From the NCBI GenBank assembly GCA_021802375.1, contig JAKAAL010000172.1:1-7622 (forward strand): a stretch of 7,622 nucleotides of DNA. The letters run 5' to 3'. A model generated the notes under the pieces. The model was not told the origin of the DNA and did no database searches. It worked only from the letters and a program-made list of their open reading frames with translations. A program made the position numbers and the translations under genes. Below are positions 1-5,317 of this stretch, one piece after another. Position 1 is the stretch's first letter. The number at the start of each line of letters is the position of its first letter. This DNA comes from Bacillota bacterium (GTDB lineage: Bacteria > Bacillota_E > Sulfobacillia > Sulfobacillales > Sulfobacillaceae).

Positions 1-115
1 CAAGAGCTCTGGATATCAAGGACACTTCAGCTTGGAACCGCATCTGTCCCAGAACATCGAAGGTGTCGAAGAGAGTGTAGGCGGGCTTCAGACGCTGTTG
101 TCGGGAGGAAAGTGA
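1..115 (+). CDS. Sugar phosphate isomerase/epimerase-like protein, C-terminal end (partial)
   Basis: The gene enters from outside the window and ends at the TGA at 113-115. The frame starting at base 2 is open for 37 codons and reads KSSGYQGHFSLEPHL followed by a short amphipathic tail. The pattern G-Y-x-G-x-x-S-L-E-P-H-L is typical of the last beta-strand and helix of xylose-isomerase-like TIM-barrel proteins (AP-endonuclease-2 fold), where this Glu is the last metal ligand. Such proteins isomerise or epimerise sugars, or act with Gfo/Idh/MocA dehydrogenases; the substrate cannot be told from the tail. The stop codon shares its A with the ATG of the next gene (TGATG), so the two are almost certainly one transcript and translationally coupled. 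The assignment rests on about 37 residues only. Confidence 0.6.
   Translation, partial: KSSGYQGHFSLEPHLSQNIEGVEESVGGLQTLLSGGK
103..108 (+). promoter_or_regulatory. Ribosome binding site that fixes the esterase start
   Basis: GGGAGG lies 6 nt before the ATG at 115. It is only 3 nt before the in-frame GTG at 112, which is too close for use. The ATG is therefore the better start. The site lies inside the end of the upstream gene. Confidence 0.7.
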
Positions 116-1032
116 TGGATGAAGCGAAGAGCCGTGAATACCTATGGAGTCTACTTGGCACCTTGCCTTCTCGAGACCGTCCCATCTCGGCGGACTGCTT
201 GGCCGTGTTTGAGCGCGATGGCTACATCGTGGAACATCTTCTCTTGGAGTTAAACGGAATTGAACCCGTACCAGCCTACTTTACGACACCAAAGGTTCGA
301 ACAGGGCCGTTGCCCACCGTGCTTTATAATCATGCCAGCGGGGCTTACGAGATTGGCAAGCAGGAGCTGCTGAGCGGCCGCCCGGCTTTGACTGATCCTC
401 CTTACGGCAAAGTACTAGCCGATCTTGGCATCCAAGCATTGGCGATCGACTCGTGGGCGTGGGGTGAGCGCCGCGGACGGCCTGAAAGCCAACTGGCCAA
501 AGCCATGTTGTGGCAGGGAAAGTCCCTTTGGGGAATGATGGTGTTTGATAGCGTGCGTGCCATGGATTACCTCATCACGCGTTCAGATGTCATCCCTGGC
601 AAAATTGCCACCATGGGACTGTCGATGGGGAGCACCATGGCCTGGTGGACGGCGGCCTTAGACCCGAGGATCTGGCTGACCATCGATCTCTGCTGTCTGA
701 CAGACTTTCACACCTTAATCGAAATGCAGGGCTTGGACGGGCATGGCCTCTATTATTACGTTCCGGGTTTACTGCAGCATTTCAGCACCGCTGATATCAA
801 TCGTCTAATCGCACCGCGGCCCCATCTTAGTCTGAACGGAATCTACGACCCATTGACCCCTGAGCTTGGGCTGATGCGGATTGATAAGCAACTTTGCCGA
901 GTCTATGGGGACATGGGCGCCTCGACCGCTTGGAAGCTGTTTCGTTCGTCGACGGGTCATTTTGAAACGCGGGCCATGCGCCGCGAAGTCATAGCCTGGT
1001 TGAAACGATGGTTGCTCGATGAGATCGATTAA
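115..1032 (+). CDS. Alpha/beta-hydrolase, putative acyl-sugar (acetyl xylan-type) esterase
   Basis: 305 aa, no signal peptide, so probably cytoplasmic. The protein has the alpha/beta-hydrolase fold of the dienelactone-hydrolase/acetyl-esterase-like group. The first strand carries the LYNHASG turn (about residues 70-76, oxyanion region). The nucleophile elbow GLSMGS gives Ser170, the acid is probably Asp245 in GIYDPLTP, and the histidine is His282 in STGHFET; all three triad residues are present in the normal order and spacing. The WAWGERRGR segment (about 115-123) is typical of bacterial esterases of this type near sugar-utilisation genes. The likely reaction is hydrolysis of an ester on a sugar or glycan, but the substrate is inference. 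The gene overlaps the upstream isomerase-like gene by one base (TGATG) and has its own GGGAGG site. The next gene is convergent. Confidence 0.75.
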   Translation: MDEAKSREYLWSLLGTLPSRDRPISADCLAVFERDGYIVEHLLLELNGIEPVPAYFTTPKVRTGPLPTVLYNHASGAYEIGKQELLSGRPALTDPPYGKVLADLGIQALAIDSWAWGERRGRPESQLAKAMLWQGKSLWGMMVFDSVRAMDYLITRSDVIPGKIATMGLSMGSTMAWWTAALDPRIWLTIDLCCLTDFHTLIEMQGLDGHGLYYYVPGLLQHFSTADINRLIAPRPHLSLNGIYDPLTPELGLMRIDKQLCRVYGDMGASTAWKLFRSSTGHFETRAMRREVIAWLKRWLLDEID

Positions 1033-1127
1033 TCGGAAAACTTCACCGAAGCCGATGCATCCAGGAGGATCCTCTATCGGCACACCGAGCAGAAACCAAT
1101 GCAGCGCTTGCCGCCGGGAAAAATCTA

Positions 1128-1160
1128 ATGAGGGGCATCGGTTCCTCAGACACCCCTCAT
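1128..1160 (-). terminator. Hairpin terminator for the DUF4855 gene
   Basis: An 8-bp perfect stem (ATGAGGGG at 1128-1135 with CCCCTCAT at 1153-1160) encloses a 17-nt loop. On the minus strand the stem is followed by TAGATTTTT, which suits an intrinsic terminator about 25 nt past the stop of the DUF4855 gene. On the plus strand no T-run follows, so its use for the esterase transcript is less likely. The loop is long for a textbook terminator. Confidence 0.55.
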
Positions 1161-1185
1161 GGTCGCTACGTTTAGTCTCTCGAGT

Positions 1186-2982
1186 TCAGTTGGTGCTGCC
1201 CTTGCTTGGAAGCACGCCAGCAAGCGAATTGATGCCCAAAGGCACGCTCACCGCTTGGGCTGCAGGAAAGGTTGGGGACGTCGGTTGTAAGGTATAGCTG
1301 CCGCTACTGTTTGCCACGTATGCTTCGGAAGCATAGGTGCCTTTCAAAAATTGATAGATGAGATTGTAAAGTACCTCGTGTCCGTAGAAATCGGTTAGGA
1401 GCCCTTGGGTATTTTGATACCACGCAAGGGGAACGCCTTTGGCATAGCCGTAGGCCATCGCTGCGTCCTGGTAGGTGAGATATCGGTTGGTTCCGAGAAG
1501 TGCGCCAGGATTGGCGGCCGCATAGGGAAACTCCATTTCCACCCCGAGGCCATATTGCTGGGCCGTCTCCGCGACCGCCTGGAAGCGTTCGGTGGTTATG
1601 GCGGGATTAAAGGCGTAGTTAGGTTGTACGATGGCCACATCAAAGCCGAGTTTCCGCCAAATCTTATAACCCGTCGCCCCATAGAAGGGAATCCAGTAGA
1701 ATTTTTGGCCTTGTTGATGAATGGCGTTTGCGGTCGCTTGAACCAAATGGACTTCGCCAGGTACTTGTAAGGGGACGGATTCGTTTTGCCAGTAAAATCC
1801 GGCCAAGGTGAGATTGTTGAGATGGGCTGCACTCCACGCTGTTTCAACCTCGTGGATAAACCAGGTTACGGCCGCGATGCGGTTCGTGGGGTTTTGGAAA
1901 TCGATGGTTTGGCCGTCCAGGGTGCCCCAATCGGATATGTTTGTGCGGGGATAGGGGATGGTAATCACGACGTTCACTTTATGCCCGGGGTCATTTAGCG
2001 CTGCTTGACCTTCGGAGACCGCCTGATTGAGGGCGGGCAGTTCCGTGAGGGTGCCCGTGGCGTACGGGCCGAGATTAAACAGGCGTTGTATCCAGGTGGT
2101 CCAACCGAGTTGATTGGAGGTGTTCGAACCGGCACCAAGCTCCGCCAAGATGCTAGGAAAATACCAGTCTTTGATCTGTCCCGTAGGAGAGTCGTAGGTA
2201 ATCATGGGCAACCATTGAGATGTAGTGAGGTTCCAAGGAAAGACGGTCTGGTTGTAGTTAGCGCTTAACCATAACGGAGTCAGCAACAGGTCGTTGACGC
2301 CGTTCGTCTGGCTAGTGGAAGCATAGCCCGCCGCGGGCGTATTTTGCAACGGTGAGTTAGCAGGCACCGCGGGCTTCGAACCTGACTGAATGCCTGGTTG
2401 CCCCATGACTTGAATCTCGTCGCTGAAGACAAAGACATCTACCGGGAACTGAATTCGGACGTATTGAGCTGAGATGTTCAAGTTTTGCGTCTGGAAGGCG
2501 ACGGACTCGACAGTTTTCGTCGAGATGGGCACGGGCGATGGGACGTCGGCAATTCGCTGCCAGTCCGTTCCGTTGGTGGAGACTGAAAAGATGGCCCTTT
2601 CTGGCAAAAAGACGCCATAGCCCGGGGAGTTCAAGAAATCTTGACTAATCGAATGCACGGTGTCGACCTGGCCCAAATTCAGCGTGATCGTTCGATTATC
2701 TTGGTGACTATAGCCTACCCATTGATGATTGTCTTGACCACCGGAAAAGATATTGGGATTGGCAAACTGGCCGTTGGTCAGTACAGACCCCGAATCCTTC
2801 CAGACGTTTTGGGTACTAAAAAACGCGTCCGGTATGCCTGCGGCTACGGTGTAGGGTTTGCCCAAAGCGAGGTCGACCGTAGCGGCGGTCAAATGTCCTG
2901 AGCTCTCGGCCCAAGTCGTTGTCGCCGGAACGGCCAACATCATCGCTGCTACTGATACAGCGATGGCAGGAGTCCATCTCAT
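1186..2982 (-). CDS. Secreted protein with discoidin-like domain and DUF4855 domain, putative glycan-active enzyme
   Basis: 598 aa. The start is the ATG at 2982, because GAGAGGTG sits 6 nt before it; the upstream in-frame GTG at 2991 lies within that site. Residues 1-25 form a signal peptide (MRWTP, then a hydrophobic run of A, V, M and L, then TTTWA before ESS), so the protein is exported. About residues 35-195 look like an F5/8 type C (discoidin) carbohydrate-binding domain: LALGKPYTV at the start, then VGYSHQDNRTITLNLGQV and YVRIQFP. About residues 237-547 match the DUF4855 family, with LGWTTWIQRLF, a long barrel-like core and FYWQNES. Glu401 in WQNES and Glu482/Glu484 in GVEMEF sit at strand ends, as catalytic acids often do in TIM-barrel hydrolases; this role is inference. 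A C-terminal tail of about 50 residues is of unknown use. The gene stands alone, convergent to the esterase gene. Confidence 0.75.
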   Translation of the reverse strand: MRWTPAIAVSVAAMMLAVPATTTWAESSGHLTAATVDLALGKPYTVAAGIPDAFFSTQNVWKDSGSVLTNGQFANPNIFSGGQDNHQWVGYSHQDNRTITLNLGQVDTVHSISQDFLNSPGYGVFLPERAIFSVSTNGTDWQRIADVPSPVPISTKTVESVAFQTQNLNISAQYVRIQFPVDVFVFSDEIQVMGQPGIQSGSKPAVPANSPLQNTPAAGYASTSQTNGVNDLLLTPLWLSANYNQTVFPWNLTTSQWLPMITYDSPTGQIKDWYFPSILAELGAGSNTSNQLGWTTWIQRLFNLGPYATGTLTELPALNQAVSEGQAALNDPGHKVNVVITIPYPRTNISDWGTLDGQTIDFQNPTNRIAAVTWFIHEVETAWSAAHLNNLTLAGFYWQNESVPLQVPGEVHLVQATANAIHQQGQKFYWIPFYGATGYKIWRKLGFDVAIVQPNYAFNPAITTERFQAVAETAQQYGLGVEMEFPYAAANPGALLGTNRYLTYQDAAMAYGYAKGVPLAWYQNTQGLLTDFYGHEVLYNLIYQFLKGTYASEAYVANSSGSYTLQPTSPTFPAAQAVSVPLGINSLAGVLPSKGSTN

Positions 2983-3044
2983 GTGGTTCACCTCTCAGCA
3001 TATTTTAGAAAATTCACCCAGGTACTTTGACAACCAATTCGAGG

Positions 3045-3087
3045 TTCGTTCGCAGATCCCTGCGCAAACGAAAGAATATTTTCTTCG
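3045..3087. promoter_or_regulatory. Two overlapping inverted repeats at the DUF4855 promoter, putative operators
   Basis: The first repeat, 3045-3072, has arms TTCGTT..CGCAG and CTGCGCAAACGAA around ATCC: 6 plus 5 paired bases with a 2-nt bulge. It covers the expected transcription start. The second, 3069-3087 (CGAAAGAATATTTTCTTCG), is a near-palindrome with 6 of 8 arm positions symmetric and covers the -10 element. They share the CGAA at 3069-3072. A repressor bound here would block the DUF4855 gene, as expected for a substrate-induced secreted enzyme; no regulator gene lies in the window. Confidence 0.35.
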
Positions 3088-3100
3088 ATAATTGTGTGAA
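3073..3100 (-). promoter_or_regulatory. Candidate sigma-A-type promoter of the DUF4855 gene
   Basis: Reading the minus strand, TTCACA (3095-3100; 5 of 6 matches to TTGACA) is followed after 16 nt by TATTCT (3073-3078; 4 of 6 to TATAAT). Transcription would begin near 3066, giving a leader of roughly 84 nt before the ATG at 2982. It is the best-scoring pair seen by eye upstream of the gene; no mapping data support it. Confidence 0.4.
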
Positions 3101-3145
3101 GGGGAAATAGATTTTCCTTAGAGGATGTCCGTTGGCGGCCTTCTT

Positions 3146-3225
3146 GGGAGGAGGTGTGGATGTTAGCCAGGGGCGTAGCGTGGTTGATGGAACATGGGTT
3201 AGCCCCCGGTTTGCCGCGTGGCTAA
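3146..3225 (+). CDS. Possible 21-aa ORF with strong ribosome binding site, inside a hairpin
   Basis: An exceptionally good Shine-Dalgarno site (AGGAGGTG, 3149-3156; GGAGG ends 5 nt before the start) precedes ATG at 3160 and a 21-codon frame ending with TAA at 3223. The peptide begins MLARGVAWLMEHG. The same bases form a hairpin (ATGTTAGCCA 3160-3169 with TGGCTAAACAT 3219-3229, one bulged T; inner stem GGGGC 3170-3174 with GCCCC 3202-3206). It could be a small protein or a leader peptide, but no intact gene follows on this strand. It may simply be a fragment of the decayed frame in which it lies. Confidence 0.25.
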
Positions 3226-3364
3226 ACATCATATCTCGCTGGGCGGTGGGGATGGTCGCGCAAGATGTTACTACCAGAGGATCATGGATGGATTCCCCAT
3301 AGGTATAAGGCGGGGATTGGCCGTGCCGTCGCCCAGGACGCTCTGCTACCCTTTAAACCCCACG

Positions 3365-3384
3365 AATCATAAGGGCTTATGATT
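3365..3384. repeat. Perfect short inverted repeat
   Basis: AATCATAAG (3365-3373) and CTTATGATT (3376-3384) are perfect inverted repeats separated by GG; as RNA this gives at least 8 bp with a GGGC loop. An A-run follows on the plus strand, so on the minus strand the T-run comes before the hairpin, the wrong order for a terminator. Subterminal hairpins of this sort mark IS200/IS605-type ends, which fits the guess that the surrounding segment is an element remnant. Confidence 0.4.
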
Positions 3385-3464
3385 TGAAAAAAAGCACCTT
3401 AGATGCCAGTGCGATGTGGGGAGTGCTCTGCCTTGAGCCGCGAGATGAATCGCTTTGCGGAAAA

Positions 3465-3655
3465 GCTGGTTGGAGAAGTTGGTCAGCATGAGTCTTTGGG
3501 CGATGAAAGCCCTGCTGTTCCGTTTGTGGAGTGACAACAGACAACTTCTCCAGTCAGCGGAGAGGATGGTACACTTTCCTGCTAGACCCTATGCGAAAAC
3601 GGGGAGGTCTTACCCGAAACGTGGGGGTATAGCAACCACCCTTGGATGCTAGCTG
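3465..3655 (+). ncRNA. Strongly structured RNA-like segment, possible omega-RNA remnant
   Basis: GCTGGTTGGAGAAGTTG (3465-3481) pairs with CAACTTCTCCAGTCAGC (3542-3558) over 17 bp with two G-U pairs. Inside lie CAGCA/TGCTG (3484-3488 with 3513-3517) stacked on GGGC/GCCC (3498-3501 with 3509-3512), and an alternative CTGTT/AACAG (3515-3519 with 3536-3540). The 3' part adds AGACC/GGTCT, ACCC/GGGT and GTGG/CCAC pairings around CCCGAAACGTGGGGG and ends near GATGCTAGC at about 3655. The arrangement just after a decayed TnpB-like tail resembles omega-RNAs of IS200/IS605 elements, which overlap the 3' end of tnpB and finish at the element's right end. Strand and exact ends are inferred. Another mobile-element RNA, such as a group II intron fragment, is not excluded. 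Confidence 0.4.
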
Positions 3656-3705
3656 CCGTTACCGCCAAGGGCATCTTCGCACAGGGTCTGGTTGTAATAC
3701 CTTCA

Positions 3706-3876
3706 TTACCCAGCTTGGTCGCGGTGACGTTCGGGCTTGCGGTTTTCGAAGTCTCCTACATAGGAGCATTTCGGGTAGTTCGCGCAGATAGCGTAAATAT
3801 CGCCTGTACGCTGCAACGTTCGATACACCAGTTCGCTCTCTCGGCAACGCGGGCAACGCATGCCTTCCTTAGTCAT
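3706..3876 (-). CDS. Small topoisomerase-type zinc-ribbon protein
   Basis: 56 aa. The ATG at 3876 is the start because AAAGGAGG lies 7 nt before it; an in-frame extension to 3996 would cross the promoter. Cys8, Cys11, Cys31 and Cys37 form CPRC and CANYPKC, the pattern of the C-terminal C4 zinc finger of bacterial topoisomerase I (zf-C4_Topoisom), including the NYPKCSY signature. The protein is essentially that single finger with a short basic tail (RKPERHRDQAG), so it is probably a stand-alone nucleic-acid-binding zinc ribbon in the cytoplasm. Its target is unknown. It is the same strand as the GH125 gene, but has its own promoter and a large palindrome, so it is probably a separate unit. Confidence 0.7.
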   Translation of the reverse strand: MTKEGMRCPRCRESELVYRTLQRTGDIYAICANYPKCSYVGDFENRKPERHRDQAG

Positions 3877-3896
3877 TTCGAGTCCTCCTTTGACTT

Positions 3897-3928
3897 TGTG
3901 ATGAACTGCACAAGAGCAGTATATCACA
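3897..3928. promoter_or_regulatory. 32-bp near-perfect inverted repeat over the zinc-ribbon promoter, putative operator
   Basis: Left arm TGTGATGAACTGC (3897-3909) and right arm GCAGTATATCACA (3916-3928) are inverted repeats with 11 of 13 positions matching around a 6-bp centre. The repeat spans the -10 hexamer and start point of the zinc-ribbon gene, the usual place for a repressor site. The outer TGTGA/TCACA halves resemble CRP/FNR half-sites, but their spacing of 22 bp is not that of such sites. Confidence 0.5.
3918..3926 (-). promoter_or_regulatory. Extended -10 promoter of the zinc-ribbon gene
   Basis: On the minus strand the motif TGATATACT is an extended -10 (TGnTATACT) with the hexamer at 3918-3923. 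The -35 region 17 nt upstream (GCAACA) is poor, which extended -10 promoters tolerate. Transcription would start around 3911, about 35 nt before the ATG. Confidence 0.45.
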
Positions 3929-4025
3929 CATTCGCGATATTGTTGCACGAGTGTAGCAAACCGTGAAGGTTTTACCCAACGATCTTGGAATCTCAAGTGC
4001 CTAGGTTTAGGCCAAGACGGCTAAG

Positions 4026-5309
4026 CTATTTTATTAGCGGCGCTCGGATGGGATTGGGCCAGCCCGACCACTGTAACACGGCTTCGGAAAAGAGGGCGTT
4101 GGCCCATCCGAACCATGGCCGCGTGTAACGCCATGGCCGGTTGCCATCGACGCTCTCATGGATCCAGCCAGTGCCTGCATCCGCGGCGGCGACTTGAGCT
4201 AACTTGGTCAAGGCCACGTTCCGGTCACCCTCGGTGATCGCTTCCATGATTACGGCCATTGGCCAGATCCGATGTTTCGGGGTATGGCTGCTACCGATCC
4301 CTTCGAGAAACCTGCCCCGATGCCAATAGGGATTTGCGGCGGATAGGATGAGACGTCGTGTGGCCTGGTAGGTCTCGTGCTCCGGGGAGCAGAAAAACAG
4401 AAACGGGGCGGAGAGCAGGCTGGGAATGTTGGCATCGTCCATGATGAGCATCGCGCCTCGGCCGTCTACCTCATAGGCCCAGTGGGGCTGGCCATTGGTA
4501 AAGAACGTGCCATATTGGGAAACTGCTGCGATGAGGCGGTCGCGCAGGCCACGCGCGCGTTCTGCCATGCGAACGTCGTCAAAGATGCCCTGGCTCCACT
4601 CCACCACCATATCCAAGCATACGGCTGCCATCATTTGGCCAGGGATGTTATAGCATAGGCCCACGGCATCATCGCTGGGCCGAAATCCGCTCCAGAGCAG
4701 GCCGATCGCAGGCGCCATGGCAGAAGTCAAGTGATTTCGCCGACCACCCAAAAAGCGATGAAAACGATATGCGCTTCGTTCGGCATGACGGGCCTCCGTT
4801 TCCATGACCTGCACGATTTGCTCAATAGCGGGGCGGAGATCGCGAATGACGTGATGACGCCCACTCTTCTTCCAATAAAGCCACCACAGTCGCACCGGAT
4901 AAGCGAGCGAATCCAGGGAAAACTTTCGCTCAAACACCCATCGGTTTCTTTGAGTTTGGTCCCAGAATGTGCTCATCTTACCGCTTGGACCCGCGTTGAA
5001 CGCGTTGGCATAGGGATCGATGGTTATGTAAAGGGCCTGGCGGCGGATGACGCCCTCCACCAACTGTGCCAAGTTCTCGTCTTGGTCGACGAAACGGACA
5101 TATGGTTCAAGCTGTCCGGAGGAATCGCGAAGCCACATGGCGGGGATATCTCCCGTGATCACAAAGGGGAGACGGTCAGGCCAAGAGACAGCGGCGGGCA
5201 GCGCATCCAAGAAAGCGTGACGCATCACCCGAAGTACGGCGGGATAGGTTCGCCATTGATCGGAGATGGCGAACATGACCTGCTCGAGCACTTCGCTGAG
5301 GGTGGCCAA
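4026..5309 (-). CDS. GH125 family exo-alpha-1,6-mannosidase
   Basis: 427 aa, no signal peptide, so intracellular. The protein carries the hallmarks of GH125 (formerly DUF1237), metal-independent inverting enzymes that remove alpha-1,6-linked mannose from the non-reducing end. Visible blocks are TGDIPAMWLRDS (52-63), DPYANAFN (98-105), ERKFSLDSLAYP (127-138), LLWSGFRPSDDA (204-215), YEVDGRG (279-285), MDDANIPSLLS (290-300), GIGSSHTP (337-344) and GWIHES with RPWFGWAN (381-386, 397-404). By analogy with studied members, the acid is Asp213 or Asp214 and the base is Glu385. Length is normal for the family. The start is uncertain: TTG at 5309 lies 8 bp after the upstream stop without a clear site, while ATG at 5276 (codon 12) is also possible and keeps the whole domain. 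It follows the isomerase-like gene in one operon, which suggests that the released sugar is processed further. Confidence 0.9.
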   Translation of the reverse strand: MATLSEVLEQVMFAISDQWRTYPAVLRVMRHAFLDALPAAVSWPDRLPFVITGDIPAMWLRDSSGQLEPYVRFVDQDENLAQLVEGVIRRQALYITIDPYANAFNAGPSGKMSTFWDQTQRNRWVFERKFSLDSLAYPVRLWWLYWKKSGRHHVIRDLRPAIEQIVQVMETEARHAERSAYRFHRFLGGRRNHLTSAMAPAIGLLWSGFRPSDDAVGLCYNIPGQMMAAVCLDMVVEWSQGIFDDVRMAERARGLRDRLIAAVSQYGTFFTNGQPHWAYEVDGRGAMLIMDDANIPSLLSAPFLFFCSPEHETYQATRRLILSAANPYWHRGRFLEGIGSSHTPKHRIWPMAVIMEAITEGDRNVALTKLAQVAAADAGTGWIHESVDGNRPWRYTRPWFGWANALFSEAVLQWSGWPNPIRAPLIK

Positions 5310-5317
5310 AACGCGCG

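Larger units (their letters stand above)
3121..3534 (+). pseudogene. Decayed plus-strand reading frame, possibly the C-terminal end of an IS605-type TnpB
   Basis: One frame (first base 3121) reads protein-like segments over more than 400 bases, interrupted by stops at 3223 (TAA), 3370 (TAA), 3385 (TGA) and 3400 (TAG), and ends at a TGA at 3532. The segments include WMLARGVAWLMEHGL, AGIGRAVAQDALLPF and MNRFAEKLVGEVGQHESL. MLARG resembles the NAA-N-I-LARG segment near the C-terminus of TnpB proteins, and the low-complexity tail just before a structured RNA end is also TnpB-like. No DDE, RuvC or zinc-finger signature survives, so this identity is a guess. The 5' part of any such gene is absent; the sequence upstream is already the DUF4855 promoter region. 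Confidence 0.35.

Noticed and set aside
3014..3232. Minus-strand ORF upstream of the DUF4855 gene
   Set aside because: No ribosome binding site or family, and it overlaps the candidate promoter and operators.
3365..3392. Intrinsic terminator made of the AATCATAAG hairpin and a nearby T-run
   Set aside because: On the minus strand the T-run precedes the hairpin; on the plus strand the hairpin is followed by A residues.
3540..3640. Group II intron fragment, suggested by AGTCAGCGGA and GGGGAGGTC words
   Set aside because: The words occur in the wrong order, and no domain V hairpin or reverse transcriptase is present; the similarity is too weak.
3455..3652. Plus-strand 65-codon ORF through the structured segment
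   Set aside because: It has no ribosome binding site, no recognisable family, and its bases are explained by the long stem and hairpins.
3646..3966. Plus-strand ORF of 106 codons
   Set aside because: It is antisense to the zinc-ribbon gene, which has the Cys motif, promoter and ribosome binding site.
3877..3996. N-terminal extension of the zinc-ribbon protein by 40 residues
   Set aside because: The extension would cover the promoter and palindrome; the internal ATG has an ideal AAAGGAGG.
3983..4018. Terminator after the GH125 gene
   Set aside because: A weak branched hairpin (GCCTA/TAGGC with TCTTG/CAAGA) exists, but no T-run follows on the minus strand.
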